Origin: Cinnamomum chago
Taxonomy: Eukaryota > Streptophyta > Magnoliopsida > Laurales > Lauraceae
Direction: 5' to 3'
Length of the DNA stretch: 64,000 nucleotides
NCBI GenBank assembly: GCA_038049695.1
Contig: CP142461.1
Span: forward strand, 37,404,501 to 37,468,500
Shown: positions 12,501 through 23,401 of the stretch, in pieces
How the letters are laid out: the number at the start of each line of letters is the position of its first letter
Numbering within the stretch: the first letter of the stretch is position 1
Program-made: the position numbers and the translations under genes
The notes under the pieces: model-generated
Told to the model about the DNA's origin: nothing
The model's input: the letters and a program-made list of their open reading frames with translations, nothing else
Database searches by the model: none

Positions 12501-13306
12501 TAGGAGAGAGAAACCTTACAGAGAAAGGGCTTCAATGAAGAAGAAATGATTTCTTCATAGAATGATTTAAAGTGGTCATAGGAAGAACCGTATATATGTT
12601 GGCCGGGAAAGTTCTCTCTCCCATTTTGAGATATCGAAAGCCAAAAAGAAATCTTCCCTCCCCATGTTTTGAAATATTGTGTTATCTTAGAATCTACAAT
12701 ATTCACCTCTCCCCTAGAGAAAGTAATATCCAGCTTTTATAAAGAAAACATAATATTATAACTTATAATATACTCTTTCCAAACACTACCAAATAAAAAC
12801 AAAATGTTATTATCTAACATATCAAGAAATATCTTAAAATCTTTAACAATCTATGATTTCCAAACATCCCCTTTAGATTTTAGATACAAAGTTTTCTTGG
12901 AAACTTTTAATGGGTTTGGTGGGTTCATTCTTAGGGTTGGGTGTATGGATGGTATTTCCAAAACAAAAAACAGCGAAGTAGGAAAAGATTATAACAGAAG
13001 CAGAAGCACCCTTGCTTTCTTTGAAACTGCAAGCAGTTCGAGCACACGAATTTATGCTCTGAGCACGTGTTTGGTGTCTTGGAATTTGGATCTAATGGAA
13101 TTTGGAGCCACGTAGTTGATTCTAGGCATTGGGAGAAATGAATCCAGCATATTTTAATTTTTTATTTTTTTATTTGATTCTTCACTATACTTCACCTTTT
13201 ACCAGTAAATTACCCAACTCTTTATTGCCATGAAATAACATGGATTCATGGTATAAAATTGAGGATTTTACAAAAAAAAAAAAAAAAAAAACCCAGATTG
13301 GATAAT
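9515..13306. other. No gene seen; simple repeats
   Basis: The only clear structures are an (ATTT)n microsatellite at about 10656-10688 and a poly-A run at about 13272-13291. The short frames have no recognisable domain. Confidence 0.4.
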
Positions 13307-13716
13307 TAGTGGCCCCAAAAGATCATTTTAACCGTCCTTGCACCAAATTAGTCGTTTTGCCCGAAAAGATTTTTTTTTTAGCACTTTCTACTATCGTCCC
13401 TAGCGACCTTAGTTTTATAACGTTAAGGGTCGTTAGGGACTCTGCGGTGTATACGAAGTAAAACAAAATAGGATTTTTTGTCTTCTCTATCGTTGTCAAC
13501 TAGTTTTTTTTTTTTCCACCAAGTTGTTTGCGCCCAGGCACCGACGCTGTGGTCCCCTCCAACATCATCTACATCGCCCTCCTACCGACTATGGTCCCCT
13601 CCCACATCCTCTTTGTCAAAGGTATGTGCTTTTGGATGGTTCCCTTCGACATTTTCTAAGTCGTCTGTGATGTTATTATCGTCAAGGTCTTGCCCTTATT
13701 GCGTCTCCATGTACGT
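13307..13716 (+). repeat. Left TIR of the Mutator-like element
   Basis: Paired with 18975-19324 in inverse orientation. Shared phrases include TTTGCGCCCAGGCACCGACG-type sequence and the subterminal GTCCCTAGCGACCTTAG. Confidence 0.75.
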
Positions 13717-14578
13717 TGACTTGCTTCCCCTCCATAGGTCATTCTCACCTCTTGAAGACCATTAAAGCCACATGCCTTGTTTGGTGGAGAACATTAAAGT
13801 TCATATGATACACTGATTGGGGCAAAGCAATGGAAATGTGAAGTTTGTACTTTGCCCTAAAACATGATATTCTACTTTTGATAAACCCTTTTCATGCGAC
13901 CATTTCTACATGCATTTCATCGTCTTCTTCCCTCACAGCATCCCATCATAAAAAAAATAAACAGATAAAGAATTGAAATCAAGTGTTTGTGTTTTCCTTT
14001 TCCTTTTCAATATAAATGCTTTTGGCATGATAAGAAGAAGAAATGTTGTATTTTTATCATGGCCAAGATAGAGATTGTGTGCAAACGTCTTTGATAGGAT
14101 TTTTTATGTTTTTATTTTTCACTAACATTGATGTGAGAATAATATGGACCAAAAGAAATATCAGCATACATTAGAATTTTGGGTTTTAGAGAAACTCGTA
14201 GATAACATAGAGAAAATAATTTGAAATGAGTTTTGTGATTAGAAAGAACATAGAGAATCATATATGATAAAAATGCTTTTCCTTTGATTACCACTTGGGT
14301 TTGTTGTAAAATTAGCAAGATTAATCAAATCAATGTTATAAAAAATAATTGTACCACTGCCAATGAATAACCCTACTTACCAGTCAACTTCTAAATGGAC
14401 TTTTGGTATTGAATAAATGTTCCTCTTGCAAATTGGATATGTTCATTAAAGAATGCTTGTTATTATTGATTTAACCAACTAATATTAATTATTTCGGATG
14501 CTGATGTCCTAACAATATTACATTATGATTATGATTTTCAATTTGATCTCAAATGTCCTTAATATATTGACGGAAGAC

Positions 14579-15234
14579 AAAAGATGAGGCATCTCCGGAA
14601 AACCATAACATATAGTGAGCTTGTGAACGTTGCACTTGAAGCATCAAACTGGGAAGCAAGTGTGGAAGCCTTATGTATAAAGCACATTCTTCACAACAAA
14701 GGTTTTTTTTTTTTTTTTCATTGATAGACATTGATGATGACAATGATGTAAATGGAATGTTCAGAGCTTTGAGGACTGATCCAAAAAATAATATATTGTC
14801 GTTTGTTGCAAGAAGGGAAGGAGGCGCATATGCTACCAAAGAAACCCCACAAACTAGGCTCATAAGTAGTGATATTTATTTTTAATCTACAAGCGTGTTT
14901 ATATAAATCCAAAGTTAATTAATCCATGTGTTTTTTATGCAGGAACCATAAGAGGCAAATAAATCAACATCAACAGGAAGCCTTGATTAATGAAATTAGG
15001 TTAATCAAAGACAAAGTGTTGGTGATTGGGGCACACACGAAAGAATTCCCCACTATTGACTTGAATGAGGTTTGCGATTTTAATTTTCCATTAGCGCCGA
15101 ATGGTATGATAGGAGAGGAGGAACCAATTATTCGGGCTTTGGACAATGATGCAAGTATGTCTCATTCTGAGGGTGTTCATTACTCTGTGAGTATACCCTC
15201 CATTTCAAGACACATGGAAGAACATAGTTCATAA
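14579..15234 (+). pseudogene. MULE-type N-terminal (PB1-like) gene remnant
   Basis: A first segment (about 14582-14700) reads MRHLRKTITYSELVNVALEA, resembling the opening of the PB1-like domain found at the N-terminus of many plant MULE transposase genes. A poly-T tract (14701-14717) disrupts the frame. The next frame (to about 14882) contains IDIDDDNDVNGMFRALR, similar to the Asp-rich 'D-D-V-x-x-M' part of that domain. A possible intron (ending TTTTTTATGCAG at about 14941) leads into an acidic segment (14942-15234) that I do not recognise. No zinc finger or DDE core follows. The family call rests on pattern recognition only. Confidence 0.35.
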
Positions 15235-15670
15235 ATAGGAGCAACAATCTCATAATCCGGATGAATGGATTATCAGCGGGTTGAACGATGCAACCACCAA
15301 GCAAGACAAATTGTATGTCACATGTAATTTGATTGATTTTGTTTATGCATATGAAGAAGACAAATTGTATGAAATGTAATTGACATTTTATTTCACATGT
15401 TTTTTTATGGCTTCTTTATGCGTATGAATAGCACTGTAATAAGAAGAAATGTAATGACATGTCAATGACATCTTGGGTTTTTCCAGATGTAATGATCCAT
15501 CTGGCTTCTTCTTGCTTATTGTTAACATCCTAATTTCCCTCACTTCGTTGGATATCCAATTAATTAATCCAACTCAAGTTGGATATCTCTCTGCATATAT
15601 TTATGTTGGAATGAACCTTATTTGCCCGTCAAAACTATTTCTGATATGCACTATGTTTTAATATGTAAAG

Positions 15671-15756
15671 GTCGCTAGGGACCATTATTTATAAGTAACG
15701 TAGGTCGCTAGGGTCGCTGGGATAAAAAAGGAAATTATTCAATGGGTCCCTAGCGA

Positions 15757-15791
<35 letters not shown>

Positions 15792-16320
15792 CTAATGTAG
15801 GTCGTTAGGGACACTAGGAAGAAAACATATGCTATTTTATGGGTCATTAAAGACCCTTAGCAAATAACTAACCTGAATCGCTATGGACGCTGGAAAGAAA
15901 AAAAATGTTGTTTTATGTGTCATTAGAGACCCTTAGCAAATAACTAACCTGATGATATTCAATGGGTCCCTAGAGACCTATATATAACTAATGTAGGTCG
16001 TTAGGGACGCTGGGAAGAAAGCATTTGTTTTATGGGTTGTTAGAGACCCTTAGTAAATAACTAACATGAATCGCTTGGGACGCTGGGAAGAAAACACATG
16101 CTGTTTTATGTGTCGTTAGAGACCCTTAGCAAATAACTAATCTGAATCGCTAGGGACACTGGCAAGAAAACAGATGCTGTTTTATGTGTCGTTAAAGACC
16201 CTTAGCAAATAACTAACCTGAATCGCTAGGGACATTGGGAAGGATCTCAATGTTGTTGTATGGGTCTCATGGGACCCTTATCTATAACATATATAGGTCG
16301 ATGGGGACGCTGAGAATGTT
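15671..16320. repeat. Tandem array, 75-76 bp unit
   Basis: The motif (G/A)TCGCTAGGGACGCTGG recurs at about 15672, 15703, 15802, 15878, 15998, 16071, 16147, 16223 and 16298. Spacing is mostly 73-76 bp, with one 120 bp step. Each unit also carries GAGACCCTTAGCAAATAACTAAC. The phrase (CTAGCGACC and its complement) also occurs in both TIRs (about 13396-13412 and 19222-19240). A (TA)n tract interrupts the array at about 15762-15790. Confidence 0.8.
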
Positions 16321-16667
16321 TTCTGTTTTTAAATCATGGTGAATTAACAGCAAGTGATTCTTTTTTACAATTATGGACTCATGCTTGCCTTGTACAGTGA
16401 TGTCCACTCTTCCAAAACAACAAGTTTATTAAATCATACATCAACTTCAACTTCAACGAACAAGATCTAGCCAAACAACAATTTCATTATATCATTTCAC
16501 CAAAAATGACAAGTTCATTACATCATACATAAACTTCAACTTAAAAAAAAAAAATTGATGTTCCAAACAATAAGTTCATTACAACATTTTCACCCAAAGA
16601 ATAAGTTCATTACAACGACTTTAGCAAAACAAATACTATTAAGGGCTTGACTTCATCCGTAACAAAA

Positions 16668-16945
16668 CTTTACACAGCTGAGAGGTTGGGGAGTTGAAGC
16701 CTGTCAACATTCAGCAGCCAGCTTCTCTTGAAGATCTCAACCAAGATCTTCTGTTGGTAATACAGAATGTCAGCTTGAGTGAACCTTATCGGGTGACGAT
16801 GTATGTAGTGCCTGCGTATCCAATCGCAAAGAAACCACAGTCTGTCCCATTCTACTGATATGGGATATCAATCTTTGTCACGGAAGTCCAAACCCAAGGC
16901 TCACCCCATCCGTAATCTCCAAATCGTTGTGTCAACCACAATCTC
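16668..16945 (-). pseudogene. ULP1-like (C48) SUMO-protease fragment
   Basis: Minus-strand translation gives a stretch with WGEPWVWTSVTKIDIPYQ, a stop, then NGTDCGFF (codons near 16834-16842). A one-base shift then leads into CDWIRRHYIHRHPIRFTQAD and ends after LQLPNLSAV. The Gln-x(5)-Asp-Cys-Gly arrangement is the C-terminal half of the ULP1/C48 catalytic core, where the Cys is the nucleophile and the Gln forms the oxyanion hole. The His and Asp of the triad would lie upstream and were not found. In plants such domains are often carried by MULE and CACTA transposons, which fits its place between the TIRs. The in-frame stop and the frameshift make it non-functional. Confidence 0.6.
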
Positions 16946-18204
16946 TGTTTACAAATTGAATAGGAAAAACAGTCAATAAATAATAGCATGTGAAATGGCA
17001 ATCCATGAATAACAGGAACTTAAATTCATCTATACATGATTTTGCTAACAGATTTTTGTTCTCTTGTCATTATTAGGGTTATTTTTGTTTTGGATTGGAC
17101 TTTTCATTGGAAGGAGGTAAATTGAAGCTCTTGAGCATCCACCAAAAGATCTTAAAGAAAGAACTTCCATCAATTATGGAATGTGAATTTATTGTTGGGG
17201 TTTAGAAAACTTTGATGAGTTATACACCAAGTTTTCAGTTATGACAGGGACTGGAAAAATGAGATATTAGTAGTATTAGTTGTATACATGGAGTAACATT
17301 GGTGGAAATTGCAAGAGATTTGAGAAGTAATATTATTTATTCATTTGTTATATGTTTTTGTATGTTTGACATTTTACTTTCTTTTCTTATTAAGTTTCCC
17401 CTAGATCAAGATTGCTCTAATTTTCAATATATGTGTGGTTTTAGCTCTTCCAAGGGTATCCAAATTACAATGTACTTCCACAATAGAGTTCCATAGTAAA
17501 AAAAAAAAAAAATTTGATAAATTTTTGCTAAGTTGCATAGTAAATTAATATTTGCACAAGTAGGATAATCACTGACTCCAATTGAGGACAATCCAATTTG
17601 ATTTAATCAAGTATATTCCTTTAAATAATTGCAGGAGGATCATAATGGCCCCTATTGAATTCATTCCCTATACTCCATGCACCATCCTTTTATCAAAATA
17701 TCAAAAGATTAATCTTTGTGCATCTCTTTGATTTGGAAGAGTGACACACCAAAATGACCATTCAATATAGGTCAAGTGTCACACAGGTTGGTTCAAGCTT
17801 TTCACCCCAAAAGGATAGTAAATAAGAAAAAATGAACCATAAAAAGTCATAATTAATCCAAGAAAGCACTTCAAATATACATAGTTCAAATATACAATGA
17901 TGTAGATCACATCTCTCTAGTTTTTTCTTTTCCTAAATCGTATTGTATTCAATTATCTTCTTTGTAGTCTTTCTATATAGGTACTTTCTTGTATAATCAA
18001 TCAAGTTTATCAAATTTAATTTGAGAAAAATTGAGCAGATCAAGATAATGGAAATAACTTAATTAATGCCAATGTGTGGAATTTTCACTCCAAAAAGTAA
18101 TAGTAGAATACAAAAGATGAATAAAGTCAAATGAAGCATATACAATCTTTTTATTTACATTAAAATCATCCTTTAAGCATGCATAGATGAAACACCTTCT
18201 TACA
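16946..18204. other. Interior of the Mutator-like element, no gene recognised
   Basis: AT-rich sequence with no domain I can name. A poly-A run at about 17499-17512 is the only marked feature. Confidence 0.35.
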
Positions 18205-18235
18205 TCTTTAAGCTATGTGGATGATGACTATATGG

Positions 18236-18731
18236 ATGGTTGTGATTGACTCAGCAAAGGACTCACTGATTTTCATAATCCGATGGTTGGATCGCTTTCC
18301 GCGCTACAAACATAGAGATATCTATTTGACTGGTGAGATCTATGTAGGGCATTATATGCCCCAGTTGTCAAAAGAAATACTCTCATACAATGCCAAGGCT
18401 AAGCATCCAATTAATCTTAAAGGATTTATGGTAATTATTGCTAGTTATTTCTTCTTTTATATTAATCACACAGTATTCTTTAATTGATTGCTCCGAATAT
18501 TTAACATTTTCTTTTAAAACAGGTTTGGAAATGCAGTCACAGATAACTACTATGATAACCTTGGCACAGTGACATACTCGTGGAGCCATGCCATGATCTC
18601 TGATGGGACATACAAGAAACTCCTTGTCACTTACAATTTTAGCAACCAGAAGCAATCTAATGCATGTGATCGTTTGTATTCATATGCCATGGATCAAGAA
18701 TTTGGATACATTGATCAATACAACATATAGA
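18236..18731 (+). pseudogene. Captured serine carboxypeptidase-like (SCPL) fragment
   Basis: Exon a (about 18236-18430) encodes AKDSLIFIIRWLDRFPRYKH, then DIYLTGEIYVGHYMPQLSKE and, at the end, LKGFM. A 92 bp intron with GTAATT...AACAG borders (18431-18522) follows. Exon b (18523-18731) encodes GNAVTDNYYDNLGTVTYSWS, then HAMISDGTYKKL and DQEFGYIDQYNI, then a stop. This is the central part of plant serine carboxypeptidase II-like proteins (peptidase S10), which act in vacuole or cell wall as peptidases or acyltransferases. The catalytic-Ser motif GESYAGHY reads GEIYVGHY here, so the nucleophile is lost (AGC to ATC type change). Exon b also has one extra T after the acceptor. The signal peptide and the catalytic Asp and His are absent. 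It lies inside the TIRs, so I infer transduplication with the intron kept. Confidence 0.8.
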
Positions 18732-18830
18732 ATCCACCTCTCTAGGGTTCTCTGCCCATTGTCTTTTGCAAGCTATTCAGAACTGAAAACAATAGAATCC
18801 ACCTCTCTAGGGTTCTCTGCCCATTGTCTT
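18727..18830. repeat. 39-bp direct repeat pair
   Basis: The phrase starting ATAGAATCCACCTCTCTAGG is present at 18727-18765 and identically at 18792-18830. The first copy abuts the end of the carboxypeptidase fragment. Confidence 0.8.
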
Positions 18831-18974
18831 CCAGAAAGGGCTAAAGCCATTTTTAGGGCATTTTTCTTGCTATTAGGTAATGCTACACAACGAAGACAAA
18901 GAAACCCTTTTAGAGAGGCGATTCTCGAGTGGAGAGTAGATTCTGCCACGAGAAAACATTAACCAAAGCAAAAG

Positions 18975-19324
18975 GCATGAAGACGCAATAAGGGCAAGGC
19001 CTTGACGACAATAACATCACAAACGACTCAGAAAATGTCAAAGGGAAGCATCCAAAAGCACATACCTTCGACAAAGAGGATGTGGGAAGGGACCACAGTT
19101 GGCAGGAGGGCAAGGAAGAGGATGTTGGAGGGGACCATAGCGTCGGTGCCTGGGCGCAGACGACTTGGTGAAGAAAAAAATAACCGATTGACAACGAAAG
19201 AGAAGAAATGTTACAAAACTAAGGTCGCTAGGGGCGCTAGTAGAAAGTGCTAAAAAAAACACCTTTTTAGACAAAATGATTGATCTGGTGCAGGGATGGT
19301 TAAAATGATCTTTTGGGGCCACTA
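18975..19324 (-). repeat. Right TIR of the Mutator-like element
   Basis: Inverse copy of 13307-13716, most similar over the outer 60 bp and over the GC-rich inner part (CATCCTCTTTGTCGAAGG on the minus strand). Confidence 0.75.
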
Positions 19325-19837
19325 GTCATATAATTTGTTTTTTTTGGTAAAATGCCCTATAAAATTACAGAGAGTAATGCATACTCTCAAGGTACACCTG
19401 TCTTTTACCTTGGGGGATCTGGTGCTATTTACTTTATGTTTCTCTGCACAAAAGGAAAGACCTATTTCAAGTGAAAGGGTTTCTTGAAAATACAAATACA
19501 CTACTCTTTGAAAATACGCCAAGGCAACCATCTCATAGGCGAATATGGAGGTACGCATGGTGGACTCGGCTGGTTTTCTGTGAGAAAAAAGGTATGAAAA
19601 GTAGAAATGTATTTCTAGCATAAAGTCTCGTGTTTCCATGGAATGAAGTCTCATGCTTCCATGGAAAACAGACTGGGCACATTTTTCATGTCCTTTTTCT
19701 ACGGTAGCAGAACACAAATCACACTGATATTTTCTAGTGTCCCACCAAAAAAAGAAGAAGATATTTTCTAGTGCTTGGTTGTTTATGCACATGGAGTCTT
19801 CGCAAAAAGTTACTAATGCTTTAACTAAATTTGTATC
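19325..19837. other. No supported gene
   Basis: A 178-codon minus-strand frame (19322-19858) is open here, but its composition is uneven and no domain is recognisable. I treat it as chance. Confidence 0.4.
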
Positions 19838-19840
19838 TAA

Positions 19841-20363
19841 GGGTATGTTTGTGTACACACCCTTTTTTGAGAAAAGAGGAAACTGTCACGTCAGCAAATT
19901 CTATAGAAATGGAAACCTCGGAAAGGGATTTCCGTGGAATTTAGAAATTCATGTTTTGTGTAATTTTTTTTCCTTGCTGAATTGGTCCTAATGTTGTTTG
20001 GTGCGGCTGTGGATTCCTTACTGAAAATCAGATGAACCATCAAAGAAATAATACTCATTAGAGAAATATTCATCACACATATATCCAACCAATCAAAGAA
20101 AATAAAATCATAATGCAGTGGTGATGTTTTGTGTTGAGTTGGAAAAGAGTGAGGAAATCGAATTATATAGGAGGGAGAAGTTTTATGAGGAAATGGAATT
20201 CGCATACCCCCCCATAGGAAATCCATTTCCAATATTAGCAAGGAAAATGCTGACAATGCAAGAAAGTGTTTCCTTGGAATTGTTCCACACCAAACGCATG
20301 AAGAATGAGTTTTCCGCGAAAAACTGTCCGCTTTTGAGGAAGAGTGTTACACAAACATGCCCT
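19841..20363. mobile_element. MITE-like foldback element, about 520 bp
   Basis: Outer ends GGGTATGTTTGTGTA and TACACAAACATGCCC are inverted copies flanked by CTAA and TTAG. Further inside, segments around 19886-19920 and 20212-20256 (GTCAGCAAATTC... against ...GCTGAC) are also loosely inverted. The flanking TAA/TTA resembles the TWA target of Tourist/PIF-type MITEs but is not an exact duplication. Confidence 0.5.
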
Positions 20364-20620
20364 TAGAGTAGAGATGCGGTTGTGACCTCCCCCATTATAC
20401 TTATGTTTGTAGACAAGGTATCTTCTTCCGTGGCGTTACACGAATAGGCTTGGTGTAACTCTTTTTCCATAAAAAAAATCGTAAAAATAAACAAATCACA
20501 ATTGGGGGCGGGTGCACTTGATTTTTTGTGGAATGCGAAAAATGTTGTCTATTCGTGATTGTTTGAGGGGGAATGGTCAGACTTGATTGCCTACAGAACA
20601 CCAAAACAAGTCCGTTGAAG

Positions 20621-20660
20621 CAGGGGCGAACCCAGAAACTCTTTTGGGCCGGTGCACTAT
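20621..20660 (+). mobile_element. hAT-like terminal motif, orphan
   Basis: CAGGGGCGAACCCAGAA is close to the CAGGGGCGGAxCCAGGA end shared by many plant hAT elements. No matching inverted end was found downstream, so only one terminus is supported. Confidence 0.3.
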
Positions 20661-20753
20661 GTAGAAAAACAATTTTGGGAGGGCCACATAAAAAAAATGA
20701 ATGTTGTTTTAAATATATATATATATAAGGGCTTTTTTTTTGTGTGTGTGTGT

Positions 20754-20778
20754 GGGGGGGGGGGGGGGGGGGGGGGGG
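20754..20778. repeat. Homopolymer (G)25 after (TG)n
   Basis: A TG microsatellite runs directly into 25 consecutive G. The tract is able to form a quadruplex and is prone to assembly-length error. Confidence 0.9.
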
Positions 20779-21845
20779 AGTAGTTCCATTCTTTTATTTG
20801 GTGCAAATGCTTTTTTCATGAAGAAAAGCTCAAAAATGAAGAGGACATTTGTGCAGTGCCGCGGAAGAGGAAAGCCCGCATGTGTTCTTTGGTGGCTTCC
20901 AAGTCCAACCTGGATAGGTTGGAATTCTAGAACACCTCGAGCGCTGATTTCCTGGGTAAATTGTCGGATTCCTAACACAAATCGTTGCTATACCCAAATG
21001 TGGTTGGGAAAGTGCACTTCGCCCATTTCCACTGAAATGGACATTGCACAATCGCCCTCGAACTCAAATTTCTTGCATCTTTTCGACTTGTTTGTCTACA
21101 TAGAATATGAAGGATTATTTAAAGAGGCGAATGGTGAAGAATATGAAGTAGGATGTAGATGCCCTACCTTTTCTAGGATTTGAATTATTAGGGTGCCAGG
21201 TGGATAATCATTTTCCATTAGGGTGACATAATTTGATAGTCATTTTTGAAAGTCTCACAATTGTGTTTTTTTTTTTTTTTTATCTATTAAAAGAAAAAAA
21301 AAGTTATACATTCCTAAGTATTTAATTACATGAAACAAATAGGACTCTAAGAATTTCCGATGGTGGGATGTGTGGGAACAGTGGCAGACCAAAAGAAAAA
21401 ACAAAACAAAATAGATAAAACTTATAAAAAACTTAAAAAAAGTTACTTGAAAAACTTATTGAGAAAAAGAAAAAACAAAGCACAGACATGACCAAGCCCC
21501 TAACAATACAAGTCCCAGATATTAAAGAAAATCAATTGTCAGGGACTGTTTTACTATTCCAGGGAATTACACGAGGTTTCTTGACATTTCTAAAAGTTCT
21601 AAAATTCAGAATTCAGAAACAAAATAGGGTAGTTGATTCAGTGCCTTTTGGGCTCCATTAGTGGGGTTAAACAGGGTCAAATCCACTTGGATACTTGGCA
21701 CCCTGGGTCGCCCTTGAATGTACTTCCAACTAGTGGCTTTCAATCATTCAGATGGCCTAGTACCCTCTAGGCCCTACATCTTTAAGCTTATAGTAGGGAT
21801 GTTCATGGGCTGTGTTACCATTAGAGTGCATAAAAAATAGAAAGA
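20779..21845. other. No supported gene
   Basis: A 147-codon plus frame (20740-21183) starts inside the poly-G tract; its first residues are poly-Gly. The rest (about 20830-21180) has no domain I can name. The remainder is AT-rich. Confidence 0.35.
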
Positions 21846-22977
21846 GGATTTTACGCAAAAATTAATTATATTTAGCCGTTGTATGAAATAATAAAAAGCA
21901 TTTTTCACCCACAAATGTGGTCCGTTAGGCATGATTTCATCTTTTTTTTTTATAGCTTTGGGGCCAGCAATGCTAGCGTCGCTCTTCATAAATCCCATAA
22001 AACTAAAGCTCTTCCTGTAATTGCTGATGCAACTGAGACTGCTGCTTCTGTTGAATCGCCAGAACGATTTCGTGGCAATGGGCTTTTCGTCGGATTCGGG
22101 ATTGGGCAAAATCTCTCTCAAGCTCTCTTTTTTCTGATCTTGTCGGGTTGCTTTCATTGAAAGAATTGGTGGGACAGGCAGATTGCGATGATTTTTTCTG
22201 GGTTTTTTCTTTTTACTCTCTTTGTTGCAGTGACACTGGAGAGAATATCTAGGCGTATTGACAGCTTTGGGCTTTCTGCTTCTGACCATCGCATATTGGT
22301 GTTTCAGGCAATTCATCTTCGGAAAATAAACAGTTCTTTAGTTTATAGGTTGTTGCTTTATTTCTTTGAGTCTGTGTTGTCGAATGAAGAAACCCTGGTG
22401 GAAGGAACCCAGCTCATAAAATGACCTATAAGTCGGTTTGTGTTCAGTTCTTTGTGTGTCTGCTATGTTGTGTTCTACTCTGTGTGTGTAAGTGAGCTTC
22501 TATTCTATCCCAACATTTCCCTTCTAGGTGGCTGAAATTTGTGGAGCTAGCTAATGATTTCATCGTCTTTAACTTCCTTGACTTCAAACGTATGGATTGA
22601 GCTAGAGATTGGACTCCTTGGAGGGTAGTATAACGAATTGCTAGTGAAGAATTGTGATGCTTGAACAGTACACATATCGTCTATTCTTGTGGCGTAGCTA
22701 ACTGGTCTCTGCCTTTGAAGGAGTTCTTTCTTGTCTTGAAGTGCTTTTGAGGGAAAGAAAATGACAAAATAGGCAGACAAATTTGGGAATTTGAATTTAA
22801 TGGGCATAGAAAAGGGACTCTAGCATTGCCCATATTTATTTTGGGCGACGCTATCGTCCCTTGTAAAAAAAAAAAAAAAAAAAAAAAACGTGGCGGGATG
22901 AATGATCTCATGCAGCGAAAAATACTTTTCATTATTTCGTGCAACGGTCAAATACGGTTCATTTTCCTGTAAAATCC
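21846..22977. mobile_element. Pack-type TIR element, about 1.1 kb
   Basis: The left end GGATTTTACGCAAAAATTAA... and the right end ...TTTCCTGTAAAATCC are inverted copies. Similarity continues for about 110-120 bp inward, through GCCGTTGTATGAAATAATAA (left) and its inverse TTATTTCGTGCAACGG (right), to the shared GCTAGCGTCGC/GCGACGCTATC. The flanking 9-mers ATAGAAAGA and ACAAACAGA agree at 6 of 9 positions, compatible with a decayed MULE-type TSD. The right arm is expanded by a poly-A/T tract (22865-22888). No transposase is present, and the interior has a possible captured gene fragment. Confidence 0.55.
21930..22200 (-). pseudogene. Possible captured host-gene fragment
   Basis: A minus-strand frame contains NPESDEKPIATKSFWRFNRS, then SSLSC and, further on, YRKSFSFMGFMKSD. 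The 'KSFWRFxRSSSLxC' phrase recalls a conserved C-terminal motif of uncharacterised plant membrane-associated proteins. The frame is open for 180 codons (21774-22316), but only this middle part looks protein-like. Its position between TIRs suggests a captured exon piece. I cannot name the donor gene. Confidence 0.3.
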
Positions 22978-23220
22978 ACAAACAGAAAACTAAATATTGG
23001 AGGTTCATTACATTCTACTCCGCTTGAAACCAACCTTGTCCTTAAGGCTGAAAAATTATGTACACTATTATAGTGATGGAGTGGCAAGCAATGGTGAAAA
23101 ATGCCTCTCGGGTCAAGCCCCAAATGAGAGTACTCCGTTACTACAATAGCGTCACATCATTCTTTTCAAACTTTTGAATGCCCTCCTAGCTCCTATTGAT
23201 ATATATATATATATATATAT

Positions 23221-23372
23221 GGAGATGCTTTTATGAGAGATATCCCTCACCTTACTATGAGAGATAAGGTGGGGAGCCTCACATTTAAGTTATTGGCATT
23301 GGATCTGGATATGCAAGGGCTCCCACCTTATCTCTCATAATAAGGTGAGAGCATCTCTCATAGGAGCATCCC
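23221..23372. mobile_element. Small foldback MITE, copy 2
   Basis: Ends GGAGATGCTTTTATGAGAGA and TCTCTCATAGGAGCATCCC are inverted. Inner arms CCTTACTATGAGAGATAAGG and CCTTATCTCTCATAATAAGG continue the hairpin. It sits inside an (AT)n tract, so the target was TA-rich and a TA duplication cannot be distinguished. Same family as 4750-4880. Confidence 0.65.
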
Positions 23373-23401
23373 TATATATATAAATATAAAAGTCCACGTG
23401 A

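Larger units (their letters stand above)
13307..19324. mobile_element. Mutator-like composite element with long TIRs
   Basis: The 5' sequence from 13307 (TAGTGGCCCCAAAAGATC) is repeated inverted at the 3' end (GATCTTTTGGGGCCACTA, ending 19324). Similarity continues inward to about 13716 on the left and 18975 on the right, giving TIRs of about 410 and 350 bp; the left carries about 70 bp extra around 13435-13495. Long TIRs, a ULP1 protease remnant and a captured host-gene piece fit Mutator-like elements of the Kaonashi/Pack-MULE kind. No transposase (MULE DDE) core was found, so the copy is non-autonomous. Flanks ATTGGATAAT and GTCATATAAT match at 6 of 10 positions, so no convincing 9-bp TSD remains. 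An ULP1-bearing CACTA element is the alternative, but CACTA ends are absent. Confidence 0.7.

Noticed and set aside
19322-19858. 178-codon minus-strand frame
   Set aside because: It runs from the TIR flank into a MITE-like foldback, contains a poly-Phe stretch from a simple repeat and shows no domain.
20740-21183. 147-codon plus frame starting in poly-G
   Set aside because: The start lies within a TG/G simple repeat, and the remainder shows no recognisable motif.
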